Shown here: positions 23,970-35,100 of the stretch, piece by piece
Position numbering within the stretch: the first letter of the stretch is position 1
How the letters are laid out: each line of letters opens with the position of its first letter
Origin: Choristoneura fumiferana
Taxonomy: Eukaryota; Arthropoda; Insecta; Lepidoptera; Tortricidae
Direction: 5' to 3'
NCBI RefSeq assembly: GCF_025370935.1
Contig: NC_133485.1
Location: 8,336,734-8,400,733, forward strand
Length of the DNA: 64,000 bases
Program-made: the position numbers and the translations under genes
The notes under the pieces: generated by a model
What the model was told of the DNA's origin: nothing
Databases searched by the model: none
What the model saw: only the letters and a program-made list of their open reading frames with translations

Positions 23970-26067
23970 TCACGTGGAAGTAGATGGCTGGACTACATAA
24001 GGATCAATAAGGTGTTGAGAGAAGGAGTTGACAGCCTCGGCTCCACGGACCTCTTTGTCTAGTAAAGGCAGTTTTGTGACATGGAAATCTTCATATAGGT
24101 CTGCAATTTGCTCCAAATATTTCTCTTGTACCTTATGCCGAGCGGCACACAATTCACACGGTGCTGATGTATGCATCAACAGTTGATTGACTATGATGTT
24201 GTGTGTGTCAATGCCACAACGGGTCAGCTCTTGGACCAGTCGTTCTGTCTCGTAAAGAGAGAGGAACTCAGCTATACAAACGCAGACAAATGTAGTCTGA
24301 TTGGGATCTTTGAACTGAGCATTCACTTGTCTGATCACAGAGAGCATCTCATCCATTTTGTTGCTGAACATATCAGAGTTGAACTCCGCTAACCCAAACA
24401 GTGTTGCCACTTGATTGATGAAAGGGGCCACCTGTAATAAAAATTAATAATTCAAGTTCAGTTTTTTTAATATGGCTCTGTCTATTGCAGGACATGTGCC
24501 AAGTAATGAATTTTTTTAACTTGTAATGTCCAATATGTAAACACTACTGTATTGTAATACATATAAGCCATTCCAATAGAGTGGATAAGTGTACAGTCAT
24601 ATTAAATAGTGCACAATGACTGTAAGCAATTGAACAAACCTTTGATTTCAACCGCATCAACTTGCCAAGCCCCTTCTCAACAACTTGAGGGAAGGACAGC
24701 AAACGCAGGGTGTGTCCTGTTGGTGCAGTGTCAAACACAACTGCACTAAAATTCATGCCTTTCACAAGTTTCATGACCTGCAAACCAGATAAGGTAAGAC
24801 TTACAGTAACCTTTAAGGATTATGGACTAGTTTAGTATCTTAGAATGGTCTTAATAACTGTCTTTTTGTACTGTTTCACTAGGTGCAGTCAACCAATTAG
24901 ATTTTTTTTTTATAAATGGCTTCTGTCCAATGGGATAATTTTGCCAGCGTCAAGGTTGAGAGCTACAAATGATATGCATCGAGATAAAAAAAAAACAAAG
25001 TATGGCACTGTGCTGTCAATTGACTGGTAGGGTTAGTTCGTGAAACTAATTTGATTTATATTGTACCACAAAACCATGTCATTGTGACATTATTCAATAA
25101 GCATGTTGTCAAGTGTCAAACCTCATTACTCTTTTCAAGCAAATCTTGAAACTCCACATTTATACAACTTCCATGACTTTTTTTTTATATATTATTTTTT
25201 CCAAATATTATTCCTAATAATTTTAATAATTGCATTAATAATAAAACCAAAAAAACCTTCCTATAAAGTTTTTTAGTCCTGTAAATTTTTATCTGATGGA
25301 GTTATGAGGTCTGACACTTTAGCTGACGCATTGCTTTATTTACTATGACAAAGGTCTATAGTGGCCTAAGAATCAATTGGCTAACTGTACCTAAGTAAAT
25401 GAAAATATTCGTTTCAGTTTATTTTTAAAGAATGCCATAAAAATTAAGTTCAATTGGATTCTAAAAAGAATTATGGTTACTTCTTTAAATATACCTCAGC
25501 ATAGCTCATAGCCTCATCAATGCCAGGGAAGGCTCCCACAATTTCCTGCATGACGCCCTTGCCCAGCCGCATGGCCTCAGTTTCACCCTCGAAGTATTCT
25601 TCAGGCAGTTCGTTCAACCCGACATTCGGATCAATCTCCATAGCAAAAAGGTTTTCAAAACCTTTGACTTTTGTTGGCACCTAATAAATAATTAAAAACA
25701 CAAATTAACATACAGAACGCTTTTAAAGATATTATTGTCATCTTGAAATATACAGATACCTTAGAGAATTTCTGGTCGAATGCATCCGAAATGTTATGTG
25801 CTGGGTCTGTAGAAATAATAAGCACTGATTCGCGAACTTTCGAGAGTTGAATAGCAAGGCTACAGCTGAAATCATTAAATGATTTGTTAGATTACCTTCA
25901 GGCTCGAACTGCACAAGTAATTATAAGGTTTATCTAAATATTTTTTACCTGCATGTAGTCTTGCCAACACCACCTTTCCCGCCGACAAATATCCATCGCA
26001 GAGACTTTTGCTCGATAACGTTTCGTAGAGAAGGCTCTAAAACTTCCAATTCTTGATTGTCTCCCAT
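23970..26067 (-). CDS. Get3: GET3/ASNA1, tail-anchored protein targeting ATPase (complete)
   Basis: GET3 (TRC40, ASNA1) is a cytosolic homodimeric ATPase that receives newly made tail-anchored proteins and hands them to the ER receptor. Five exons on the minus strand: 26067-25949, 25865-25760, 25680-25495, 24777-24640, 24431-23970, with clean GT/AG borders and a product of 336 aa (human 348). Visible landmarks: the deviant P-loop GGKGGVGKTTC split across exons 1/2, switch I region ISTDPAHNISDAFDQKFSKV, the hydrophobic groove segment, switch II VVFDTAPTGHTLRLL, the A-loop region THNIIVNQL, and the zinc-binding CELC pair that joins the dimer. The alignment to animal GET3 is essentially collinear. 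The start at 26067 gives MGDNQELEVLEPSLRNVIEQ directly before the ATPase core. It is head to head with FKRP. Confidence 0.97.
24778..25494. other. GET3 intron 3
   Basis: AT-rich intron between exons ending AEV and beginning VMKLVKGMNF. No repeat family recognised. Confidence 0.6.
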
Positions 26068-26644
26068 AATTACAACTGTAATAGTCTGAAGTCTGAACGA
26101 ACGGTAAACATGCGACGACGTATCCTAAATTTCTAATACCAATACCATGACTCGAAATTTTGACAGATAATGACGTGACAGATGATTCACAGACAAAGTA
26201 AACGAAAGATCATAAGGTGATGAATGGCGATGATCTATTCTGAAAAGATGACACTGTGAGAGTGTTAAATCAAAGCTTAAATAATTGTTTATGTTTTAAA
26301 TGTTATAATAATATTCAATAAGTAAATAAATAACTGCACGAGGGTGTATAAATTCAATTCAACATGGTGTAAGCCGCGCTTTATTGAATTTGTGTTTGAA
26401 TGGGAATGATATTCTTGTCCATCCAATATAAAACTAAAAATACCTCTCTTTCTGACTGCCATTTTGACATTTGACAATGGATTGACAGGAACATGACAGG
26501 AAGGAATGGAAATTATGGAACACAGAGTACTTTTTATGGAATAGGAAGGAGGAGAGGTGGTGGAAGTGGTGTGGAAATATAATTCCAAAGTAATCACAAA
26601 ATAATATCTTGCAAATATAGAGAATGAAATGATTAAATTTATGA
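26068..26644. promoter_or_regulatory. Divergent promoter region, GET3 / FKRP
   Basis: There are 577 bases between the two start codons, so both promoters must lie here unless there are upstream non-coding exons. No TATA box or initiator was convincing by eye. Co-regulation is inference from arrangement. Confidence 0.5.
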
Positions 26645-29600
26645 ATGAGAATAATGCTCTTACGCGTTCAGCGCTGTCGTCTTTTATTGATAACCATTAT
26701 CGTGGTCACATCAGTATTTGTTTATTTGTGTCCGCAATTTAAATTGTATCCTATTGCTCCTGTGACTATCGCTCCGAGTCCATTACATCCACGCACTACT
26801 CGGCACATATCTAAATTGCTTACAGTAGTTTTCCGGCAGTTTGAGGACTTTGATAACGATGTCGCGGATAGCGTACAGTCGTTCGTGTCAGCCTTCCCTA
26901 ACGTGCCGGTGGTGGTGGTGTGTGAAAACGCGCCGTATCCACCATTCCCTTTCTCTGCCAGCAATGAGACTCTCCGGAACGTGAGGGTGATATCGTTGGA
27001 GTTGAGGCTGAATGCGTCGCCTAAGGAATTGGACCCTTTGACCCATATTTTGACAGATTATGTGCTATTCGTGCCTGACTCCACTCGAGTGTCGCGGCGA
27101 GTCCTCCAGCAAGCAGTGACCGTGGCGACAGCGCCGTTGGCTCCAGCTGTCGCCATAGCGGTGGGGAACACGCATCTCACTTGTCAACATATTAAATGGA
27201 ACTATGCTGACTGGACTCTACAATATGCTAAAGATGCTTCAGGGAAGATATGTGATGCTGTGCATGGGCAACATGCACTGTTGATGAAGACATCATTACT
27301 GCACACATTCCCTCAGCCATTTGCTTTACCTTTCCCTGAATCACTTTATTTACAAACTGCTGCACACGAGTTGAAGGTATTTTATTATGACAGTTATTTT
27401 TTAAATTCAAAGGCAGCAAAAGCCAAATTACCTTCATGACTTTCTAATAGAATTAGGTTGACCCCAGTAAATAATATTTTTTTTAAAAGTGGTGTAGCCT
27501 AGTTTAAGTTTTGTTATTCTCTTCAGTCGTCAATTGAAACATCTATGACATAAATTTTAGGTGCAAATTTTGGAAGGAAAGCTAGGGGCAGGGCGTGGTG
27601 TGTTAAAGAGTCCCTCAGCAAAACAAAAGTCAACACGCCATCAGAGGGACTCCAGAGTTGCCCTGTACAAGATGCTGGGCGTCAAAGCTATGATCAGAGA
27701 AGACGGGAGAGTTCAGTGGTATGGATGCAAAAGGGAAACACAAGTAAGATATAGCAATTACTTTAGTGTTATTGTTAAATATTTTTGATACATATCTATC
27801 TATATTTTCAACTTACAATATTGCTATGCTGTCATCAGTGACATCTTTGTGATATCTGTATCCAGACATTCTTAATTTTTTTTTATCAACTGTTGACAAA
27901 CTGACTATAGGGCAAATAATATGATGATTAGTTTTAAGAGCTTGCTTAGTCTGGAGGTAGGTCAATTGGTGTCAATTATCTCATGATTTATTTATGAAGT
28001 TGAGCCAAACACTTTCCAGCGCTGCTTCCCATCGGTGCAAGGGACCCCGTCGTACATATTGTCGGGGCGCAACACGCCGCCGTGCTGCCGGCGGAACATG
28101 CGGCGCGGCGCCGCCCACGTGCTGCGCGCCCTCGTCGCCGCCGGCGCGCGTTGTTGGCTCGAGACCACTGCTTTACTTGGCGCTGTCGTGCGGTAACATA
28201 CTGTCGTTCTAACCCAGCTTCGACTTAATTATCCAAGAATACGTGTGAAATTCAATATTCTAATTATGACTAATTTTACCATCAATCAACTTCAAATTCA
28301 ACTTTTGGTATTTATATTTATAATGTCCCTTGTGTAGGAAAATGAGTGAGCACTCATGAGGCTGACAATCACCTGGAGCGTTAAGAGCCTCAACAAAAAT
28401 AAGAAAAAAAACTTGGTGCTTAAACCTGTCCTCTCCCAGAGGCACAAATTTGTGCCCAAATTCCTTTGATCCTGTTATCCTGGGACATGACAGATTAAAT
28501 CAATCTTTGGCCTTACATTTTGGTCCTTCGAACCGGATCTCAATATAGCGACTGGCTTATATTTGTAACTAGCTTATTACCACAACTTGGCTTCCGTGGA
28601 AGAATAAAAATGTGGTAGTTCCCTAGTCCATGGGAATTGGCAAAATTCCTGCCTAGTGCAACTTTATGAACTCCAGTGGTTTAGGCTGAGCATATGTCAG
28701 TCATGTTACTATTTTATAGGTATAGATTAGCTAACAACAATATAAAACAGGATTCAACATTAGTTGTCTTGTCATTGCAGCGGCGACATTCTCCCCTGGG
28801 CAGAGCACGTCGAAATTGGCATTCACGCATCAGACGTATCCCGGGTCCCCTGGCTGACGCGCGGGGGCGCAGACCCGGAAGGCTTCGTGTGGGAGCGAGC
28901 CACCAAAGGCCACTACTATAGGGTGGCCTACTCCGCTACCAACAACGTGTATGTCCTGGTGTTGCCGTTTGCTGCGAAAAATGGGACGATGTGGCCAGCC
29001 GATTGGGTGTTGGCGCATCAGAGGGAGTTCCCTGAAAGGCATTTGCATCCGCTCGCACAGGTTAAGAGGGTTTTTGTTCAAATTATTTTTTCCTGATATT
29101 TGGCCAATAGGGTTTTGATACCACTAACCATTAATCCCAAGACACAATTGTAATAAAAATCTATTTTATCTTATTCTGGAAAATCTGATTAATTTTCAGT
29201 TCAAAGCATTAGTGAAATTCTCAAAATATATTTATAAAGTCATCATGAACTAGGTACACTACTATACATTGCTTCTCCGCTAAAACCGTGCACTACAGCT
29301 ACGTCTGTGCGACACTTAAATAATGCAAAACCCGCCCACCTCAAATAATCTACATATGTATATATCACACAGACAGGCGCCTAGGTGTTACAAACACCAC
29401 AATAAACCCTTGACGCATTTATAAGTAGAACTATGTAATAGTTCATCAGTTTTTTTTTTATTCGAATAGATGGAAAACGAGCAAGTGGGTCTCCTGATGG
29501 TAAGAGATCACCACCGCCCATAAACATCTGCAACACCAGGGGTATTGCAGATGCGTTGCCAACCTAGAGGCCTAAGATGGGATACCTCAAGTGCCAGTAA

Positions 29601-29906
29601 TTTCACCGGCTGTCTTACTCTCCACGCCGAAACACAACTGTGCAAGTACTGCTGCTTTTTGCTTTAGTTTGATTGGTTAATCATCACCATCAATGATGAA
29701 AGTCAATGCATTCAAGCCCATGGCACTGAATGTGACTTTTATTCAGACGAGGTTTTTACATGTTCTGATTCTGATGTCTACAGATCCAGTTTGCGGGTCG
29801 GCAGGCGCCGGCGCCGAACGACGCTCGGGCGTTCTTGGATCTCAAAATGGGCGCTGGCGCTGTCGAGCGGTGTAACAGGATTGGACCTAAACTTCTTTAC
29901 CCTTGA
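26645..29906 (+). CDS. FKRP: FKRP homologue (fukutin-related protein), catalytic motifs lost
   Basis: In vertebrates FKRP is a Golgi type II enzyme that transfers ribitol-5-phosphate onto alpha-dystroglycan glycans. Five exons: 26645-27376, 27561-27743, 28020-28192, 28781-29060, 29784-29906; 496 aa (human 495). Visible: an N-terminal signal anchor (LLLITIIVVTSVFVYL); stem-domain matches such as FRQFEDFDNDV and ENAPYPP; the zinc-finger loop with its four cysteines kept (WYGCKRETQRCF ... NTPPCC); ARCWLETTALLGAVVRGDILPW entering the LicD-type catalytic domain; PEGFVWERATKGHYYRV; and EFPERHLHPL near the end. The oddity: human has WDYDVDLGI, with three aspartates at the metal site, where this gene reads WAEHVEIGI. 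The later human HVDLWPF reads YVLVLPF here. The reading frame and splice sites are intact, so this looks like a maintained protein without the usual metal site. Function therefore cannot be assumed. Confidence 0.94.
28193..28780. other. FKRP intron 3
   Basis: AT-rich intron with 'cggtaac' donor and 'cattgcag' acceptor. No repeat family identified with confidence. Confidence 0.55.
29447..29600 (+). repeat. Interspersed repeat 'gggtctcctgatggtaagagatc' family
   Basis: It starts after a T-run and contains 'cgagcaagtgggtctcctga', 'tggtaagagatcaccaccgc', 'aacaccaggggtattgcaga' and 'tgcgttgccaacctagaggc'. This block is widespread in lepidopteran introns. It lies in FKRP intron 4; a truncated relative is in PIGO intron 3. 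Confidence 0.75.
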
Positions 29907-30118
29907 AGAACCTTTGAGTAAATGCCAAGTATCGTATCAAAGAAATCGTAGGATTGTCGCTAGAAGTAAAACTTTTTTTCTGACTTGCGAGTAAGGTCTT
30001 TGCCAATGGATCCTCTATCCCATGGAAAAATTGCTGGTTTCCAACAGTCTTCTTGAGGACTGCGATGATATTTCTAGTCATTGTTTTTTTATCCTTGATG
30101 TACCTCCAGGTCGACAGT

Positions 30119-30262
30119 AAGGGGTTGTTTCACCACCCATTGATTAATTTTAACTGACGGTAAAAAATGTGATGCCGTCTCCGTCTATTCGAACAAAACA
30201 AACAGAGACGGCATCACATTTATCCGCCAAATAAATTTAATCAATGGATGGTGAAACAGGAG
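30119..30262. repeat. MITE 'ggggctgtttcaccatccattgatt' family, copy B
   Basis: A compact copy: 'aaggggttgtttcaccaccc' on the left and 'caatggatggtgaaacagga' on the right, with inner arms 'gatgccgtctccgtct' / 'agagacggcatcacattt'. Confidence 0.88.
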
Positions 30263-30697
30263 GTAAATGTCGAAAGTTATTGGCTGAATCAAAGTAGATC
30301 CTACACGAAAGATATGGATTGCGTCAGTCCGTCAATTATAATATAATGTAATTTGGGTGATCTGTAGCGGTAGATCTATTTTGGTGAATGCTTACTATGT
30401 AGTTATGCTACCAGAACTTAAACTAGTCAGTCACCCTATATTTCATATTAAATGCACAATTGCACAGAGTAGCAGAGAGAAGAATACAACAGAATGTTCC
30501 GAGTTTTTATAAGTAGGTATATTAGGAAAATAACTTTGGAATGAGAGCTGAAACTCGTATAAACCTTATAGTTTCTAAAAGTCTCATAAAATCTCGTGTC
30601 TGCGTCTTAGGATATTCAAGGTTCAAGGTTAAAAATTACGAGAAATCTTTTTTTTGTGAATAACGCGCTTACTACGGTTCTGATAACATTCTTATAT

Positions 30698-30764
30698 AGT
30701 ACAGTCAGCAGCAGAAGTAAATGAGCAGTTACGGTATTCATCTACTTCTGCTGATGACTGTACT
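30698..30764. repeat. Short inverted-repeat element
   Basis: 'agtacagtcagcagcagaag' pairs with 'cttctgctgatgactgtact' around a 25-base loop. 'acagtcagcagcagaagt' is a frequent lepidopteran repeat start. Confidence 0.85.
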
Positions 30765-31206
30765 AGACTACTGCACTGTAATTAAAGCATAAAATGATCC
30801 ATAAATATTGCGTGAAGCTTTTTTTCTACACTCATCTGTTTTTGAGATAGGGCTTGGGAAGAGCGCGTATAGCCGCTCAGCCAGCTCTCTTCCCATGTAT
30901 TCCTAATCCCACGGGAATTTTGGGAAAACCTGATAATATTTTTTAGCTATTAGTTTTAACTGCCTACTTGCATGCTAAATTTTAAGTCTATAGTAATTCT
31001 GTAATAATAAATACCTACCTTAAGACCTGAGACCTTATTGTCTAACACACTTGGAATCACAATCGTTTTCCCCCCTCCTTTCTGTCACACTGTATGAGAC
31101 GATGGGAGAAATAGATGGTTAATGCGGTCGCGTACGTGTACGTCACAGCGTTAGACAACACGGCTTGTGGACACGAGATTTTATGACACTTTTTGAGACA
31201 GTTTCT

Positions 31207-31291
31207 CGACAGTTCGAACAAAACAAATAGAGACGGCATCACATTTAACCGTCAGTTAATACTAATCAATGGATGGTGAAACAGCCCCTTA
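31207..31291. repeat. MITE copy C, right half only
   Basis: It carries 'gaacaaaacaaatagagacg', 'gcatcacatttaaccgtcag' and 'ggatggtgaaacagcccctt', the right half of the family at 30119-30262. The left half is missing. Confidence 0.8.
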
Positions 31292-31422
31292 GAGTGGAAA
31301 ATAAAGGTCCAGATGAGTATAGGTTACGTTTATCTCTCATTGCAAGGTTGGTCCTCTTTTATTGTTTAAACGACCGGATTATTTGCTCTCGAGTCGACTA
31401 AGAATTAGAAATTTCGGCAGTT

Positions 31423-31550
31423 ATGATTGGCAGTAAAAAACCGCATTTAAATCGGTTCACCCGTTTAAGAGCTACGGTGCCACACACAGACACACAAACA
31501 CACATAGCGGTGAAACTTATAAAACCCCTCTTTTTGCGTCGGGGGTTAAA
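31423..31550 (-). repeat. MITE 'aacccccgacgcaaaaagagg' family, copy 1
   Basis: 'cctctttttgcgtcgggggt' at the right end and 'ggttcacccgtttaagagct' inside match, in reverse complement, the copy at 38696-38900. Confidence 0.8.
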
Positions 31551-32067
31551 AATGATCGGGAAGCCGGGGTATATGATAACTTCAGGATTATATCACACGA
31601 TCTGATTCGTGCAAACGGTATAGTATAACGTTTTATTATATATAGGTATTAGGTATACCTATACAGTACGAGGTAGGTAGCTATTATTGAAGACCATCGC
31701 AAAATTACTTCAATATTGCAATAAAGTATTTTGAATTCTTACAAAATATTGTCGTGTAGGTATTAAATTTTTCAACAGTATTTTTAACTTTAGTTATTTT
31801 AAGATTTAAATGCTAGCTATTTTAAATGTAAATCAAGTACCTAAGGTTTAGAATAATAGAATAATTTTTGATCTCACAGTATTTCTATCTAGTCTTACCT
31901 ACGTGCAATCGTCTTATAAGCATGTGACTTTTGAACACCATTTTGAATGGTCTTGTTTTGTTTTTTAGAGTTTATCTTTAAATTCGAGTTGTAAGAAGCC
32001 TAAGATTGTTTTAATTTCAGAGCTTTACTAGAGAATAATAAAATGACCTAACTAATTTCCGTAGCGT

Positions 32068-32073
32068 TTTATT
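32068..32073 (-). terminator. Poly(A) signal AATAAA for DNAI1
   Basis: The minus strand reads AATAAA about 82 bases past the DNAI1 stop codon (32156-32158), a normal distance for a short 3' UTR. Confidence 0.6.
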
Positions 32074-32155
32074 TACTGATAACATTAACCTACTTTATTA
32101 AAATACGTCAATACGAATAAGTAATATAAAACACGTGTAAAATTCGTACAAATCT

Positions 32156-35100
32156 TCAATCATCTTCGAATTTCTCGTCCACAACACCGACGGTAAAAGG
32201 TGGATCACGCACCAAACTCAGCAGTTTGTCTAACTTCATTATCTGTGGGATAAATAAAAAACATTTTTATGTTAAAAATTGGTGTATTGCTTCAAAACTA
32301 CAGCTTTAATTAAATTTTCGACTGTTGTAGAGTAATTTTACGATAAAAGCTTATTTTTGACGAAAGTGTGACATATTTTCACAGGGTCAGTCGTAAAATG
32401 TATTTCCGTTGTACCCTGAGTTTATCTCTCCGATTTCAACAAAATTTAGAAGGTAGACTCAGTCCATGATTCCGATCTGGAAAACAGGGTCTCCAAATGT
32501 GTTCCCAAAATATTGTACGGATGTGTCCGCTTTGTTGCGAAAATTAAGAAATGATTAAGAAAAATTCGTAACAAAACTGACATATCCAAACTAGAGCTGT
32601 AATTTTCTACACCCATAATAGGTAGGTAAGTATATCCTAGTTTCACAACTGCCACAGGGGTAATCAACTGGTTTAGTGTGACCCGTAAACGCTTGTTAAC
32701 TAAAAAAATAGTTTTTTAGAAGTAATGGCGTTTTTTCTTAAAACCATATTTTACGGTGTGATAAACCCAAAATACCTACCTGTAATGTTTTTTGATCAAC
32801 TCCAACTGCTTTCTTGGGAGGTTTGCACATAACGCGTAGATTAGGTGATAATTTCAAAACGTGACACGTGCCTCTGAAAAAAATTGTACATGAGTAATTC
32901 AAATGCATGAAAACGTAATTTTTCATAAAATAAAAAAATGAAAAAAGGATATGAGGCCCTGCCCCCAGAGAGATTTGAACTCTCGACCCCTGGTTTACAA
33001 GACCAGTGCTCTAACCCCTGAGCTATGGAGGCGCTGGAGAAGCGAGCGAAATATTGATTTAAGACTTGCGGGCGTATTTTACTAGCAGCTGTAGATACCG
33101 TCACTGAGTTAGGACTCGGTTACTGAGCCAAAATCATTTTACAGCTAATTAAACAATACTGCATGGTAAATTGACCGAAATTATATACAAAATGGATTCG
33201 ATTTCTGTTAAATAATATCAGTTAGTTTACCCATAACCTCAACCTCAAGGTAGGTCGCCTATTGCTCACCTTGTATTTTTTTTCTCTGTGTATCTGTTTT
33301 CTGTATCGCTTACTATGTCTGGTGTACAATAAAGAGTCTTTGTATTGTATTGTATTGTATTGTATTGTAGTATAATCTAAGTTTTTCTTTTTTCTTCTCG
33401 TTGCATTATTATATGTTTTTGGCCTTCATACATAATGGATTTGTTTGTCACTAGACATTATATATTAAGCACTATACATTAAGATTAGGTACCTACTGTC
33501 TCACAATTTATATAAGAATTTTACGGCTGTGCTATGTGTGACTGTAAATCATACGTACATAAAGAATGAGTAGGTACCTATTAGGCAGCTATGACTAAAT
33601 AAGGTACGAGTCACATCTTGATATTTTATTAGCTTGTGGTCACGTTACCTACGTAGCGGTGCTACGCTTACGGTCGGTCACAAATACGCCCTACCTGCGG
33701 CCTGGCGAGCGATTTTCTCCGTTCACTTAAGTCAGTTTTTGTAAGCTTTTAAAGGTTCTGTAGTCCTACGAGGAACCCTAATACGAGAAGCTTCACCGTG
33801 TTCATCCATATCCATGCCCATAGTTTAGACTGATCACCACACTACGCTGACAGGTTTCGAACTCAACCAGAGTTTATCATCAGAGCAACACAACCGTTTA
33901 TCGTGCTACGACTACGAGATGTTAGACATCTAACGCGTCAGCGTAGTTTGATGGTGGTGAATAGTTGGGTTAGTGTCACGTGTATGTTCTTACATGTAGA
34001 GGTGGAGGAGCTGCATGGACACACCTTTGTTGCACAGACGTAGCTATCGTAAGGTCGCGGGTGAGCAAACTAATTGTTTATAGATCATTGTTATGGTCCT
34101 CCACAAAGTAACACCTGATTCAGTAAGTTATGGAAAAAATGATTAAGTAGTACGCGAGTGTTCCGACTAAGATACCGACACCTCCTACGTATACTGGTAC
34201 AAGTGCATAATCATAAATTTACAGGAGAGCTGTTCAAAGGTTCCAAACCTGTAACTTTCTCATTTTATGATATAACTTTTCAAAATTTTGCATTGGTTTC
34301 AAAGAAAATATTTGCTTTCTACCTGTATTCATGGATTTTTTTAATTTCTTATAGTTTTTGAGAAAATTGCAGATACACTACTATACGCGTATTTTACATC
34401 TTGTAGTTGTGCGGTATACTGAGCTAATTACCACTTGCTCCAGTATACGGCGTAATGCGTAGATTACTGATCTAATGATATTTTTATATTGTATATGAAT
34501 TTTTAGATGAAATACTTATATGGCTTGCAATGAACAATAAAACAGATGCTCTTTTACCTTCATCTATTGATTTATAAACGTTTTTATCACTTGCATCAAT
34601 ATACGCTAACATTAGCATGCCACTTGTACCAATATACCGCTAGTAATGTTTTAAACGTGCTATACAAAATACAGAAATATACCTTTATAAAAAACCTCAC
34701 TCGAAATATAAATGGTTTTATTATGAAAAGTAATTGTATTAAGTGCTTTAAATTAATGGAAGCACATTCAATGGATTCGTATTCCTGTTCAAATGTGTAC
34801 TCGTATTTTATTGTGAAAGGTTCCTCATGTGATACATATATCGCATCGCACCCATTTGTATCCACATAACGGTTTAGCTTTTTGTGCCTCTTCAGGGTTC
34901 CGTACCCAAAGGGTAGGTATAAACGGAAACCCTACTTCTATATACTACTTCGCTGTCCGTCCGTCTGTCACCAGGCTGTATCTCATGAACCATGATAGTT
35001 AGACAGTTGAAATTTTCACAGATTATGTATAACTGTAGTCGATATAATATATATATAACAAAAAATAGAACAGAATAAATATTTAAGGGGGCCCCCATAC

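Larger units (their letters stand above)
29907..32155. other. Intergenic region between FKRP and DNAI1 3' ends
   Basis: The flanking genes converge. It contains MITE copies at 30119-30262 and 31207-31291, a hairpin at 30698-30764, an 'aacccccgacgc'-type MITE end at 31423-31550 and an acetate-like 'acacacagacacac' microsatellite near 31480. No gene was recognised. Confidence 0.6.
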
